From positions 744,001 to 808,000 of the forward strand of contig NZ_JAFBCA010000001.1 in the NCBI RefSeq assembly GCF_016907475.1: 64,000 bases of DNA. The letters are read 5' to 3'. Below the pieces are notes generated by a model. It did not search any database. It saw only the letters and a list, made by a program, of their open reading frames with translations, and was not told where the DNA came from. Below, in pieces: positions 49,353 through 58,532 of this stretch. Numbering within the stretch: the stretch's first letter is position 1; each line of letters starts with the position of its first letter. The position numbers and the translations under genes were made by a program. The DNA is from Nocardioides cavernae. Its GTDB lineage: Bacteria > Actinomycetota > Actinomycetes > Propionibacteriales > Nocardioidaceae.

Positions 49353-50011
49353 GCCGTCGCATCGTCGTGGTGACGGCGGGGCTGACCGTCCCGTCGTCCA
49401 CCCGGCTGCTGGCCGACCAGCTCGCCGAGGCGACGACCGCGCAGGTCACCGCCCGCGGCGAGTCGGCGGACATGGAGTTCATCGAGCTGCGCGAGGTCGC
49501 CGGTGAGCTGGCCACCTTCATGGTCACCGGCGGCATCCCGACGCCGCGGCTGACCGAGCTGCGCGAGCAGGTCGCCGCGGCCGACGGGATGATCGTCGTG
49601 ACGCCGGTCTTCAACGGCAGCTACAGCGGGCTGTTCAAGATGTTCTTCGACGCCCTCGACAAGGACTCGCTGGCCGGTACGCCGGTGCTGATCGCCGCGA
49701 CCGCCGGCAGTGCCAGGCACTCGCTGGTCCTCGACCACGCGCTGCGGCCGCTGTTCGCCTACCTCCGCGCGGTGGTCGTACCCACCGGGATCTTCGCCGC
49801 GACCGAGGACTTCGGCAGCCACGGCCTCTCCGACCGGATCACCCGCGCTGCGGCCGAGCTCGCCGCGCTGGTGCTGAGCCAGGGCGGCTACGGCGTCGGC
49901 GGGTTCGCCCCTGACCTCGCCGCGCGCCCGCGGCGTACGTCCGGCACGAAGGTCGCGGCCGACGTGACGCCGTTCGGCGACCTGCTCCGGGGGCACGCCG
50001 GCGAGGCCTGA
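49349..50011 (+). CDS. CE1759-type FMN reductase, partner of luciferase-like monooxygenase
   Basis: 220 residues, NADPH-dependent FMN reductase flavodoxin fold. 'VVVTAGLTVPSSTRLLADQL' gives the phosphate-binding loop, 'MIVVTPVFNGSYSGLFKMFF' the flavin-binding strand. It supplies FMNH2 to the monooxygenase encoded just upstream. The C-terminal tail, after the fold is complete, is 'VTPFGDLLRGHAGEA'. Eleven of its twelve core residues recur at the N-terminus of the TPR protein at 47606-47992, which suggests a shared docking or targeting peptide. Confidence 0.88.
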   Translation: MSRRIVVVTAGLTVPSSTRLLADQLAEATTAQVTARGESADMEFIELREVAGELATFMVTGGIPTPRLTELREQVAAADGMIVVTPVFNGSYSGLFKMFFDALDKDSLAGTPVLIAATAGSARHSLVLDHALRPLFAYLRAVVVPTGIFAATEDFGSHGLSDRITRAAAELAALVLSQGGYGVGGFAPDLAARPRRTSGTKVAADVTPFGDLLRGHAGEA

Positions 50012-50022
50012 GCCCCACCGGC

Positions 50023-50044
50023 GCGCCCCAGGCCACTCGGGCGC
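50023..50044. terminator. Small hairpin between convergent FMN reductase and MMPL genes
   Basis: GCGCCC with GGGCGC, 6-bp stem and 10-nt loop, directly at the end of the MMPL gene. Weak but well placed for both genes. Confidence 0.35.
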
Positions 50045-52213
50045 TCAGCGCGCCGACGCGAGCTCCGGCTCGGCACCGGCTCCACGGGCGTCGTCCTCGT
50101 CGACGACCTCGCCGAGGGGCGCTGCCGGGCGTCGCGGCCACCACACCCGCTCGCCCAGCAGCACGAGCGCGGCCGGCAGCATCACCAGCCGGATCAGGGT
50201 GGCGTCGACGAGGATCGCGGTCGCCAGCGCGACTCCCATCATCTTCATCTCGAGCATGCTCAGCGTCGCGAAGATGGCGAAGACCGACACCATCACCGCA
50301 GCGGCGCTGGTCACGACGGATGCGCTGTCGCGGATGCCCTGCTCGACGGCGAGGCGGGTCGGGAGGCCGCGCCCGACCAGCTCGCGGATCCGGCTCATCA
50401 CGAACACGTGGTAGTCCATGGACAGCCCGACCAGCACCACGAGCACGAAGAGCGGGATCCAGTCGATGACGAACCCCGGGCTGGTGAAGTCGAGCAGGCC
50501 CTCGAGCCAGCCGTGCTGGAACACCAGCGTGAGCACGCCGAAGGCGACGCCGACCGAGACCAGGTTGAGGAAGGTGGACAGCAGCGCGACCGGCACGCTG
50601 CGGAACGCCGTCCCCATCATCACCAGGGTCAGCAGGAGCACGAACCCGATCACCCCCGGCATCCACGCCCGCAGGTGGTCGTCGAAGTCGAGGTTGGACG
50701 CGGCGTCCCCGCCCACGGCCCATTCGGTGCCCGAGTCGGTGAACGCCGCCGGGGCGAGGTCGTCGCGCAGGTCGTGGATCGCGGCGGCGCTGCGCTCGTC
50801 GGACTCCGGCCAGGGCAGCGCCATGGTCAACGCGGACGTGGCGCCGTCCTCGGCGTCGACGAGACCGTCGGGGACCGTCTCGAAGTCGGCGCGTCCAGCA
50901 GCCGCCTCCAGCGTGGCGAGCGCACTGCGGGCGTCGTCGCCGCGGGCGACGACGGTGACGGTCGTGCCCTCGCTGGGGAACTCCTCGGCCACCGCGCGGA
51001 GGGTGTCGGCGGCCGGGATGCCGCGGGGCAGCGTCTCGAGGCTCGAGGCGTGCATCGTCATGCCCAGGGCCGGCACGGCGAGGACGCCGACGACCGCGAC
51101 GGACGCCGCCAGTGCGGCCGCCGGACGGCGTACGACCGGCGCGAGGACGCGGCTGCTGATCCCGCCGGCGCCGATACGTCGGTTGAGCCGCCAGAGCAGC
51201 GGGACCCGCGGCCGGTCGACCCAGCGGCCGAGCGCGACCAGCAGCGCGGGGAGCACCGTGATCGACCCGACGACCGCCACCGCGACCACGACGATCGCGC
51301 CGAGGGCGAGGGAGTCGAAGGTGACGGAGCCGACCAGGTAGAGGCCCGACATGGACGCCGCGACCGCGAGACCGGAGACCACGATCGAGTGGCCCGAGGT
51401 CTGGGCGGCGATCTCGACGGCGTCGAGCGTGGTGCGGCCGCGGGCGCGTTCCTCGCGCTCGCGCTTGAGGTAGAAGAGCGAGTAGTCGACCCCGACGGCC
51501 ATCCCGATCAGCACGATCATCGAGTTCACGGTGGGCTCGGCCGGCACGACGTGGGAGGCCGCCGCGGCGATGCCCATCGTCGCCGCCACGCTGCCGAGCG
51601 CCAGGAGGACCGGGATGCCGGCCGCGATGAGGGCACCGAAGGCCAGCAGCATGAGCACCAGGGTCACCGGCAGGCTGATCCCCTCCGCCGAGGACAGGTC
51701 CTCGGCGACCTGGTCGTTGATGTCCCGGTCGGTGGTGAGGTCGCCCGCCTGCCGGACGGTGAGGTCCGGGTGGTCCGCGGCGACCGTGGCCGTCACGGCC
51801 TCGAGCGGCGCGGGGTCCTCGACGCCCTCGTCGAGCGACACCGCGACGAGCATCGCGGTCCGGGCGTCGTTCCACACCGGGGCGTCCACCTCGGCGACCC
51901 CGTCGGCGTCGGCCATCCCGGTGGCGACCTCTTTCGCCGCGCGCGGCAGCTCGGCCCGGTCGCCCCGGTCGCCCTGGAGCAGCACCACCTCGCCCGGTGG
52001 CGCCGACAGGCCCGCCTGCTCGGCCATCGCGTCGGCCCGCCCGGACTGCCCGATGCGGTAGTCGGCCTCCTCTGCCTGCTGGGTGGGGACGAGGACGGCC
52101 AGGCTCGTGGCAGCCACCACGAGGACCAGCCAGGTGAGGATCGCGCGCCAGGGGTGCTCGGCGCTCCAGCGCGCGGCCCGCTGCGGGATCCGGGTGATCA
52201 GGTCGGCGGCCAT
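50045..52213 (-). CDS. MMPL/RND-family transporter
   Basis: 722 residues. Twelve helices in two halves (1+5 and 1+5) around two outer domains. Family marks are 'IVLIGMAVGVDYSLFYLKRE' and 'LVGLSMDYHVFVMSRIRE', the GxxxDY elements of the proton-relay helices in MmpL proteins. They export lipids, siderophores or drugs; the cargo is unknown. It is divergent from the kinase/regulator pair with a 138-bp gap that contains a GTGGGGT-N2-ACCCCAC palindrome, a common arrangement for regulated MMPL pumps. Confidence 0.9.
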   Translation of the reverse strand: MAADLITRIPQRAARWSAEHPWRAILTWLVLVVAATSLAVLVPTQQAEEADYRIGQSGRADAMAEQAGLSAPPGEVVLLQGDRGDRAELPRAAKEVATGMADADGVAEVDAPVWNDARTAMLVAVSLDEGVEDPAPLEAVTATVAADHPDLTVRQAGDLTTDRDINDQVAEDLSSAEGISLPVTLVLMLLAFGALIAAGIPVLLALGSVAATMGIAAAASHVVPAEPTVNSMIVLIGMAVGVDYSLFYLKREREERARGRTTLDAVEIAAQTSGHSIVVSGLAVAASMSGLYLVGSVTFDSLALGAIVVVAVAVVGSITVLPALLVALGRWVDRPRVPLLWRLNRRIGAGGISSRVLAPVVRRPAAALAASVAVVGVLAVPALGMTMHASSLETLPRGIPAADTLRAVAEEFPSEGTTVTVVARGDDARSALATLEAAAGRADFETVPDGLVDAEDGATSALTMALPWPESDERSAAAIHDLRDDLAPAAFTDSGTEWAVGGDAASNLDFDDHLRAWMPGVIGFVLLLTLVMMGTAFRSVPVALLSTFLNLVSVGVAFGVLTLVFQHGWLEGLLDFTSPGFVIDWIPLFVLVVLVGLSMDYHVFVMSRIRELVGRGLPTRLAVEQGIRDSASVVTSAAAVMVSVFAIFATLSMLEMKMMGVALATAILVDATLIRLVMLPAALVLLGERVWWPRRPAAPLGEVVDEDDARGAGAEPELASAR

Positions 52214-52301
52214 GGCCGTGCTCCGTTCGGTGGGTGGTGGGTCGTCCTCCAACCTCGCGCCGCTCGGCGTACGGCACAGCGGGGGCACCTCCCGAGCCGG
52301 A

Positions 52302-52317
52302 GTGGGGTCAACCCCAC
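52302..52317. promoter_or_regulatory. Palindrome GTGGGGT-N2-ACCCCAC between MMPL and kinase genes
   Basis: A perfect 7-bp inverted repeat in the divergent promoter region, 35 bp before the kinase ATG. Probable operator for the LuxR-type regulator at 53452-54090. Confidence 0.5.
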
Positions 52318-52351
52318 CGTGCGGAGCCCGCGGATCCGTGAGGATGGGGAC

Positions 52352-53500
52352 ATGGCAAGCACGGCGGGACCTGCGCGGCTGACGCGCAACGCACTGCTCC
52401 AGGTGCTGCTCGCCGTCCCGACGCTGCTGGCCCTGGTGCTCACGGTCGTCGGTGGGGCGACGGCGCTGCTGGTGGTGGGGATCCCGATCGTTCTCGTGGG
52501 GCTGCCGATGCTGCGCTGGATCGCCGACCGGCACCGCTCGATGGCCGCCGAGGCCCTCGGGCACCCTGTCCCGGCCGAGCGCCGTCCGGTGGACGGGCAG
52601 CCAGTGCTGCGCCGCCTGCGGACCTGGGCCGCCGACCCGATGTCGTGGCGGGAGCTCGCGTGGGCCGTCGTCTCGACGACGGTCGGGTTCGCGATCTCGC
52701 TGACCGTGGTGCTGCTGGCGGTGCTCATCGTGACGCTGGTGCTGTGGTGGTTCGCGACGCCGCAGCTGATGATGCTCCGCAGCCGGCTCGACGCCCGCCT
52801 GCTGAGCCGGGGCAGCCACCAGCTGCTCGAGGAGCGGGTCGCCGTGCTGACCGAGACCCGGGCCGAGCGCGTCGAGGACTCCGCCGCCGAGCTGAGGCGC
52901 ATCGAGCGCGACCTCCACGACGGCGCCCAGGCCCGGCTGGTGGCCCTGCGGATGCACCTCGGCCTCGCCCAGGAGCTCGTGGAGACGGACCCGACGGCCG
53001 CACGGACGCTGCTCGCCGAGGCAGCGGCCACGACCGGTGCCGCGCTCGGCGACATCCGCGACGTCGTCCGCGGCATCCACCCGCCGGTGCTGGCCGACCG
53101 CGGCCTCGCGGGTGCCGTGGAGGCGATCGCCCTGGACCTCGCGGTGCCCGTCCAGGTCACCCCGGACCTCCCGGCCCGCCTGCCCGCGCCGGTGGAGTCG
53201 GCGGCCTACTTCGCGGTCGTGGAGTGCCTGGCCAACGTCGGCAAGCACGCCGACGCCGAGCACGCCTGGGTGGAGCTCCGCCACGTCGACGACCTGCTCA
53301 CCGTGGTGGTCGGCGACGACGGCCGGGGCGGCGCCGACCCGGCCGCCGGGTCGGGCCTGCGCGGGGTCGCGCGGCGGCTGGCGGCGCTCGACGGCACCGT
53401 GAGAGTCTCGAGCCCGTCGGGTGGACCGACGCTCGTGACCCTGGAGGTGCCGTGCAGCTCGTCCTCGCCGAGGACAACGCCCTCCTCCGGGACGGCCTGA
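52352..53500 (+). CDS. NarL-class sensor histidine kinase
   Basis: 382 residues. N-terminal helix pairs (about 15-50 and 110-140) form the membrane sensor without a large outer domain. The HisKA_3 motif 'RRIERDLHDGAQARLVALRM' has the phosphoacceptor His189. The ATPase domain has 'VVECLANVGKHADAEHAWVE' and 'VGDDGRGGADPAAGSGLRGV'. It phosphorylates the regulator encoded next. Their reading frames overlap by 49 bp, so the last 16 kinase residues (Ser/Thr/Pro-rich) are encoded antiphase to the start of the regulator. GAGGAT ends 6 nt before the ATG. Confidence 0.9.
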   Translation: MASTAGPARLTRNALLQVLLAVPTLLALVLTVVGGATALLVVGIPIVLVGLPMLRWIADRHRSMAAEALGHPVPAERRPVDGQPVLRRLRTWAADPMSWRELAWAVVSTTVGFAISLTVVLLAVLIVTLVLWWFATPQLMMLRSRLDARLLSRGSHQLLEERVAVLTETRAERVEDSAAELRRIERDLHDGAQARLVALRMHLGLAQELVETDPTAARTLLAEAAATTGAALGDIRDVVRGIHPPVLADRGLAGAVEAIALDLAVPVQVTPDLPARLPAPVESAAYFAVVECLANVGKHADAEHAWVELRHVDDLLTVVVGDDGRGGADPAAGSGLRGVARRLAALDGTVRVSSPSGGPTLVTLEVPCSSSSPRTTPSSGTA

Positions 53501-54090
53501 CCCGGATCCTCGAGGCGCACGACCTCACGATCCGGCACTCCGTCGCCAACGCGCCCGAGCTCGAGGTCGCGCTGGCGGACCCGGAGGTCGACGCCGCGGT
53601 CGTCGACGTACGCCTGCCTCCGACGCTGACCGACGAGGGCCTGCGCGCCGCCATCGCGGTGCGCGCCGCTCGTCCCGGCTTCCCCGTCCTGGTGCTCTCC
53701 CAGTGGGTCGAGCACCTCTACGCCCGCGAGCTGCTGGCCAGCGGCGAGGGTGGGGTGGGCTACCTCCTGAAGGACCGGGTCGGCGACATCCGTGACTTCG
53801 TCGACGCCGTACGACGGGTCGCCGGTGGCGGCACCGTCCTGGACCCCGAGGTGGTCGCCGCGCTCATGGCCCGGCCGCGCGCCCGGGCCGTCGACCGCCT
53901 CTCGCCGCGCGAGCGGGAGGTGCTCGCGCTGATGGCCGAGGGCCGGTCCAACGCCGCCATCGCGGCGCGGCTGGTGATCACCGAGAAGTCCGTCGACAAG
54001 CACGCCAGCGGGATCTTCACCAAGCTCGACCTGCCGCTCGCGCCCGACGACAACCGTCGGGTGCTCGCGGTGCTGGCCTGGTTGGACTGA
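53452..54090 (+). CDS. NarL/LuxR-type response regulator
   Basis: 212 residues. Receiver with 'LVLAEDNALLRDGL', phosphoacceptor Asp52 in 'VDAAVVDVRLPP', Lys in 'YLLKDRVGD'; LuxR-type HTH 'LSPREREVLALMAEGRSNAA'. It starts at a GTG inside the kinase gene. It probably controls the divergent MMPL transporter gene and its own operon. Confidence 0.9.
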   Translation: MQLVLAEDNALLRDGLTRILEAHDLTIRHSVANAPELEVALADPEVDAAVVDVRLPPTLTDEGLRAAIAVRAARPGFPVLVLSQWVEHLYARELLASGEGGVGYLLKDRVGDIRDFVDAVRRVAGGGTVLDPEVVAALMARPRARAVDRLSPREREVLALMAEGRSNAAIAARLVITEKSVDKHASGIFTKLDLPLAPDDNRRVLAVLAWLD

Positions 54091-54218
54091 CCGCCCGGAG
54101 GGGTGGGCGCCCGTCCCCGGCGCCGACCCCGGCGGGTGAGCCGCGGGGCGTGGGAGCCGCCTAGCGTCGAGGAAGACCTCCTCGGACTCCCGCAAAGACC
54201 TCTCGGAAGGACGTGCCC

Positions 54219-56288
54219 ATGGCGCGCAGGACGACCACGTCGAAGGACCGGACCGGCGAGGGTGGTGAGCTCCACCAGGCGCCGACCAAGGGCCAGGTGA
54301 TGACCACCGCCCAGGGCGTCCCGATGGGCGACGACCAGAACTCGCTGAAGGTCGGCGAGCGGGGCCCGACCCTGCTCGAGGACTTCGCGATGCGGGAGAA
54401 GATCTTCCACTTCGACCACGAGCGGATCCCGGAGCGGGTGGTCCACGCCCGCGGCTACGGCGCGCACGGCTACCTCGAGTGCCTCGACCCGGTCACCGAC
54501 CTGACCCGGGCCGCGCCGTTCGCGCGGAAGGGCAAGCGCACCGAGGCGTTCGTCCGCTTCTCCACCGTCGCCGGCAACCTGGGCTCCTTCGACCTCGCCC
54601 GCGACGTGCGCGGCTTCGCGGTGAAGCTCTACACCGACGAGGGCAACTGGGACCTCGTCGGCAACAACATCCCGGTGTTCTTCATCCAGGACGCGATGAA
54701 GTTCCCCGACCTCGTCCACGCGGTCAAGGAGGAGCAGGACCGTGGCTGGCCACAGGCGCAGAGCGCCCACGACACGTTCTGGGACTTCATCTCCCTGATG
54801 CCGGAGTCGACCCACATGACCCTGTGGCAGATGTCGGACCGGGCCATCCCGCGCTCGTTCCGCTTCATGGAGGGCTTCGGCGTCCACACCTTCCGCTTCG
54901 TGAACGCCGACGGCGAGTCGACGTTCGTGAAGTTCCACTGGAAGCCGCGGCAGGGCCTGCAGTCGGTGGTGTGGAACGAGGCGGTGAAGATCAACGGCGC
55001 CGACCCGGACTTCCACCGGCGCGACCTCTACGCCGCGATCGAGGCCGGCGACTTCCCGCAGTGGGACCTCGGCGTGCAGGTCTTCGACGAGGCGTTCGCC
55101 GAGGAGTTCGAGTTCGACGTCCTCGACGCGACCAAGATCATCCCCGAGGAGCAGGTGCCGGTGCGGACCATCGCCCGGCTGACCCTGGACCGGGTGGCGA
55201 GCAACGTCTTCGCCGAGACCGAGCAGGTCGCCTTCTGCACCCAGAACATCGTGCCGGGCATCGACTTCAGCGACGACCCGCTGCTCCAGGGCCGCAACTT
55301 CTCCTACCTCGACACCCAGCTGAAGCGGCTCGGCGGCCCCAACTTCACGCAGATCCCGATCAACGCACCGCGCTGCCCGGTCGCGCACTTCCAGCGCGAC
55401 GGCCACATGCAGATGTCGCGGCAGGAGGGGCGTGCCAACTACGAGCCCAACTCCCTCAGCGGCGACGAGCGCGGCCCGCGCGCCGACGTCGACAACGGCT
55501 ACACCTCGGTGCCGCGGGAGGAGGGTGGGCAGGTACGTCGCGTCCGCTCGGAGACCTTCGCCGACCACTACAGCCAGGCGCGCCAGTTCTGGATCAGCCA
55601 GACCGACGTCGAGCAGCAGCACATCGTCGCGGCCTACGCCTTCGAGCTCGGCAAGTGCGAGCTGCCGGCCATCCGCACCCGCATGCTCGGCAACCTCCGC
55701 AACGTCCACGAGGACCTCGCGCAGGGCGTCGCCGACGAGCTCGGCATGCCGCTTCCCGAGGCCAACCCGGCGGCCGTCGAGCCGCGCACCGACCTGCCCG
55801 AGTCGCCCGCGCTCAGCATCCTGCTCAACGGTCCCGACTCCTTCGCCGGCCGCAAGCTGGGCGTCCTGGTGACCGCCGGGTCCGACGGCGCGCTGGTCAA
55901 GGCGCTCGAGGAGGCGTTCACGGAGGCCGGCGCCCTCGTCGAGTACGTCGCTCCTGCCGCCGGGCCGCTGAAGCTCAAGGGCGGGCGCAAGCTGGTCCCC
56001 GACCACGCGGTCGTCGGAGCGCCGTCGGTGCTGTTCGACGCGGTGGCGGTCGTGCCCTCCGCCGACGGCGCGCAGCAGCTCGCGGAGCGCAAGACGGCCC
56101 GCGACTTCGTCGACGACGCGTTCGCCCACCAGAAGTTCCTCGGGTGGTCCGCCGACGCGCAGGCGCTCCTCGACGCGGCCGGGGTGACCCCGGACGACGG
56201 CTGCCCGGAGCTAACCACCGGCTCGGTGACCGACTTCCTGGAGCAGTGCGCGGCGCTGCGCCACTGGGAGCGGCCCGTCCAGGACTGA
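54219..56288 (+). CDS. katE: Large-subunit (HPII-type) heme catalase
   Basis: 689 residues, the size of clade-2 catalases. Catalytic His76 in '[12 protein letters not shown]', Asn in '[20 protein letters not shown]', and the heme Tyr in '[15 protein letters not shown]'. The C-terminal 150 residues are the flavodoxin/DJ-1-like domain of large catalases ('[20 protein letters not shown]'). It breaks down H2O2 in the cytoplasm. The ATG at 54219 has GGAAGGA upstream; a GTG at 54213 is the other option. A hairpin follows at 56307-56328. Monocistronic. Confidence 0.93.
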   Translation: MARRTTTSKDRTGEGGELHQAPTKGQVMTTAQGVPMGDDQNSLKVGERGPTLLEDFAMREKIFHFDHERIPERVVHARGYGAHGYLECLDPVTDLTRAAPFARKGKRTEAFVRFSTVAGNLGSFDLARDVRGFAVKLYTDEGNWDLVGNNIPVFFIQDAMKFPDLVHAVKEEQDRGWPQAQSAHDTFWDFISLMPESTHMTLWQMSDRAIPRSFRFMEGFGVHTFRFVNADGESTFVKFHWKPRQGLQSVVWNEAVKINGADPDFHRRDLYAAIEAGDFPQWDLGVQVFDEAFAEEFEFDVLDATKIIPEEQVPVRTIARLTLDRVASNVFAETEQVAFCTQNIVPGIDFSDDPLLQGRNFSYLDTQLKRLGGPNFTQIPINAPRCPVAHFQRDGHMQMSRQEGRANYEPNSLSGDERGPRADVDNGYTSVPREEGGQVRRVRSETFADHYSQARQFWISQTDVEQQHIVAAYAFELGKCELPAIRTRMLGNLRNVHEDLAQGVADELGMPLPEANPAAVEPRTDLPESPALSILLNGPDSFAGRKLGVLVTAGSDGALVKALEEAFTEAGALVEYVAPAAGPLKLKGGRKLVPDHAVVGAPSVLFDAVAVVPSADGAQQLAERKTARDFVDDAFAHQKFLGWSADAQALLDAAGVTPDDGCPELTTGSVTDFLEQCAALRHWERPVQD

Positions 56289-56306
56289 CGGACGCGGTCG
56301 TCGTAC

Positions 56307-56328
56307 CCCTGCGGACGTATCCGTAGGG
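56307..56328 (+). terminator. Terminator hairpin after catalase
   Basis: CCCTGCGGA with TCCGTAGGG (one G-T wobble), 4-nt loop, 18 bp after the stop codon. Confidence 0.55.
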
Positions 56329-56426
56329 CGGTGAACGACGGTGACACCGCCCCACGGGTGTGTCTGCCTCCCCGGACTGGTGGTTGCGTCGACGGTTCGG
56401 CACAACCGAACCCTTGGGAGGGAACC

Positions 56427-56771
56427 ATGAGTGACACAGTGTGGAGCTACCGCGACACCACGTGGAGCCAGGACAGCGACCTCGTCGGCTACGACGTCGA
56501 GGCGAGCGACGGTTCGATCGGCAAGATCGACGAGGCCAGCAACGAGGCCAGTGGCCAGTGGCTCGTCGTGGACACCGGCTTCTGGATCTTCGGCAAGAAG
56601 CGGCTCGTCCCCGCCGGCGCCGTCACCGGGATCGACCACGAGGACAAGACCGTGATGGTCAACCTCTCCAAGGACCAGATCAAGTCCGCCCCGGACTACG
56701 ACAAGGACGAGTGGAACGACGACTCCCGGGGTCATCACACGGACTACTACACGCCGTACTCCGGCCGCTGA
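56427..56771 (+). CDS. PRC-barrel domain protein
   Basis: 114 residues. 'DLVGYDVEASDGSIGKIDEA' and 'WLVVDTGFWIFGKKRLVPAG' mark a PRC-barrel beta domain, with an acidic, Tyr-rich tail ('HHTDYYTPYSGR'). Such small proteins are linked to stress in actinobacteria, but no activity is known. GGGAGGG precedes the ATG by a good distance. A 15-bp stem hairpin follows the stop. Confidence 0.85.
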   Translation: MSDTVWSYRDTTWSQDSDLVGYDVEASDGSIGKIDEASNEASGQWLVVDTGFWIFGKKRLVPAGAVTGIDHEDKTVMVNLSKDQIKSAPDYDKDEWNDDSRGHHTDYYTPYSGR

Positions 56772-56790
56772 CCCACCGCACCCCCCGCGA

Positions 56791-56825
56791 CGACGCCCCG
56801 GACGACACGCTCGTCCGGGGCGTCG
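56791..56825 (+). terminator. Terminator hairpin after PRC-barrel gene
   Basis: Perfect 15-bp arms (CGACGCCCCGGACGA / TCGTCCGGGGCGTCG) with a 5-nt loop, 19 bp after the stop codon. Confidence 0.85.
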
Positions 56826-56901
56826 CGTGTCCCGTCGCGCGCCTTCCCCGGCCCGCGCCGCGTCACTAGGTTGGGGACACCCGGACTCGAAGGAGCACGT
56901 G

Positions 56902-57321
56902 ATGGCCACCCTGAACCCCTACCTCAACTTCGCCGATGCCAGAGCGCGCGAGGCGATGGAGTTCTACGCCTCGGTCCTGGGTGGCGACCTCAACGTGATG
57001 ACCTTCGGTGACATGGGCACCGAGGGGCCGATGGCCACGCAGGTCATGCACGGACAGCTTGAGACGCCTTCCGGCTTCACGCTGATGGGTGCCGACGCAC
57101 CGCCGGAGATGGTGCAGGTGACCTTCGGCGACAACGTGTCGATCAGCATCTCCGGGTCGAACGAGGAGGCCGAGCAGCTGCGCGGCTGGTTCTCCGCGCT
57201 GTCCGAGGGCGGCGAGGTGCGCCAGCCCCTGGAGGCAGCGCCGTGGGGTGACGAGTTCGGCATGTTCGTCGACCGCTTCGGGATCAGCTGGATGTTCAAC
57301 ATCGCCGGCGCCGTGTCCTGA
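56902..57321 (+). CDS. VOC-family (PhnB-like) protein
   Basis: 139 residues of the glyoxalase/VOC superfamily. 'LNPYLNFADARAREAMEFYA' and 'VLGGDLNVMTFGDMGTEGPM' are typical of PhnB-like members; the end 'WGDEFGMFVDRFGISWMFNI' matches the last strand of the fold. Metal-ligand residues of true glyoxalases are not conserved, so a catalytic role is doubtful. GAAGGAG precedes the ATG. Convergent with the HIT-like gene. A 7-bp stem hairpin (57304-57328) overlaps its end. Confidence 0.82.
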   Translation: MATLNPYLNFADARAREAMEFYASVLGGDLNVMTFGDMGTEGPMATQVMHGQLETPSGFTLMGADAPPEMVQVTFGDNVSISISGSNEEAEQLRGWFSALSEGGEVRQPLEAAPWGDEFGMFVDRFGISWMFNIAGAVS

Positions 57322-57348
57322 CGCCGGCGCGTCCGCCGTGAACGCCGG

Positions 57349-57987
57349 TCACTGCTCCCAGGCCGGACCCTGACCCCCGAGCCGCTCGACGAGGCGGCGG
57401 CCGACCTGGCCGGCGTTGGCGCGGCGTACGTCCTCGGGCACGGCGGGGAGGTTCTCCTCCCAGTCGAGCAGGCAGGACCCGCGCAGCTGGCCCATCCGGG
57501 CCGGGCGGCCGAAGAAGAAGGGGTGGGCGTGGGCGCCGCCGTCGCCGTAGCGCCCGATGTGGCATCGACCGACGCTGGGCAGCTCCTCGACCGCGGCGGT
57601 GACCCGCACCATCAGCAGGCCCATCTCGGCGGCCATGTCGTCGGGCAGGTCGGCGATGTCGAAGTGCTCGACGGGTCGCAGGATGAGGGAGACGGGCAGC
57701 TTCATGTCGAGTGCGACGAGCAGCCAGCGCTCGTTGCGCCAGGCCACCTGTGCCGCACGCTCGGGCGGCAGCGGCTCCTGGCAGGAGCAGTCGGCCGGGT
57801 CCTCGCCCTCGCGGGGCGGCTCGACGTCCTGCAGCGGCTCGAGCGGCTTGATCCGCAGCCCGTCGAGCTCGAACGGGAAGATGTCCCAGCCGGGCATCTC
57901 CTCGATCGCCACCGCCAGACGGCCCTCGTCGTCGGTCGCCGCGGCGATCCGGGCGTAGTAGTCCTCGATCGACTCCGGTTCGCTCAT
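57349..57987 (-). CDS. HIT-like superfamily hypothetical protein
   Basis: About 212 residues. 'LPVSLILRPVEHFDIADLPD' followed by 'GRYGDGGAHAHPFFFGRPAR' resembles the last strands of the HIT fold, in which an H-x-H-x-H region forms the catalytic site; here the element is HAHPF and the third His is lacking. Paired Cys ('DCSCQEP') and a distant Cys/His could bind zinc. Classical HIT hydrolase activity is therefore doubtful. The ATG at 57987 is one of three close candidates (57996 and 58011 are the others). It is divergent from the SRPBCC gene. Confidence 0.6.
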   Translation of the reverse strand: MSEPESIEDYYARIAAATDDEGRLAVAIEEMPGWDIFPFELDGLRIKPLEPLQDVEPPREGEDPADCSCQEPLPPERAAQVAWRNERWLLVALDMKLPVSLILRPVEHFDIADLPDDMAAEMGLLMVRVTAAVEELPSVGRCHIGRYGDGGAHAHPFFFGRPARMGQLRGSCLLDWEENLPAVPEDVRRANAGQVGRRLVERLGGQGPAWEQ

Positions 57988-58058
57988 GGTCGTCATCCAA
58001 CCAGCGCCCACCCCTTGTGGGGTGTTTGCCTCACCCCCCGCGAGGCAGTGTCGAGGGC

Positions 58059-58523
58059 ATGAGCGACAACAAGATCACCGTGCAGCGCACCATCCAGGCC
58101 TCGAGCGCCGACGTGTTCGACGTGCTCAGCAACCCCGAGCGCCACGTGCAGCTCGACGGGTCCGGCTTCGTCATCAGCGACGAGAAGACCGACCGGATCC
58201 AGGGCACCGGCGACGTGTTCACCATGAACATGACCGGGGACCACATGGGCGGCGACTACCAGACCGAGAACCACGTCACCGGCTACTCGCAGAACCAGCT
58301 GCTGGCGTGGCAGACCGCGCCGGCCGGCCAGGAGCCTCCCGGGTGGCAGTGGGTGTGGGAGCTGGAGTCGGAGGGATCCGACTCGACGCGCGTGCGCCAC
58401 ACCTACGACTGGAGCAACGTCACCGACGAGGCGCTGCTGAAGAAGGTCGGCTTCCCGCTGGTCACCGAGGCCCAGCTCGAGGAGTCCCTCGACAACCTGA
58501 GCCAGGCCGTCACCGGGTCCTGA
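58059..58523 (+). CDS. SRPBCC-family (polyketide cyclase/START-like) protein
   Basis: 154 residues. 'ITVQRTIQASSADVFDVLSN' opens the helix-grip fold, then 'ERHVQLDGSGFVISDEKTDR' and 'WELESEGSDSTRVRHTYDWS' are typical. These domains bind hydrophobic ligands; the partner is unknown. Start ATG 58059 follows GAGGG. The gene is convergent with the SDR gene, 9 bp apart. Confidence 0.82.
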   Translation: MSDNKITVQRTIQASSADVFDVLSNPERHVQLDGSGFVISDEKTDRIQGTGDVFTMNMTGDHMGGDYQTENHVTGYSQNQLLAWQTAPAGQEPPGWQWVWELESEGSDSTRVRHTYDWSNVTDEALLKKVGFPLVTEAQLEESLDNLSQAVTGS

Positions 58524-58532
58524 CCCGCGGCG

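Noticed and set aside
50408..52351. Long open frame antisense to the MMPL transporter, continuous with the kinase gene
   Set aside because: Shadow of the MMPL gene. The true kinase starts at 52352, where the hydrophobic N-terminus and the GAGGAT hexamer are found.
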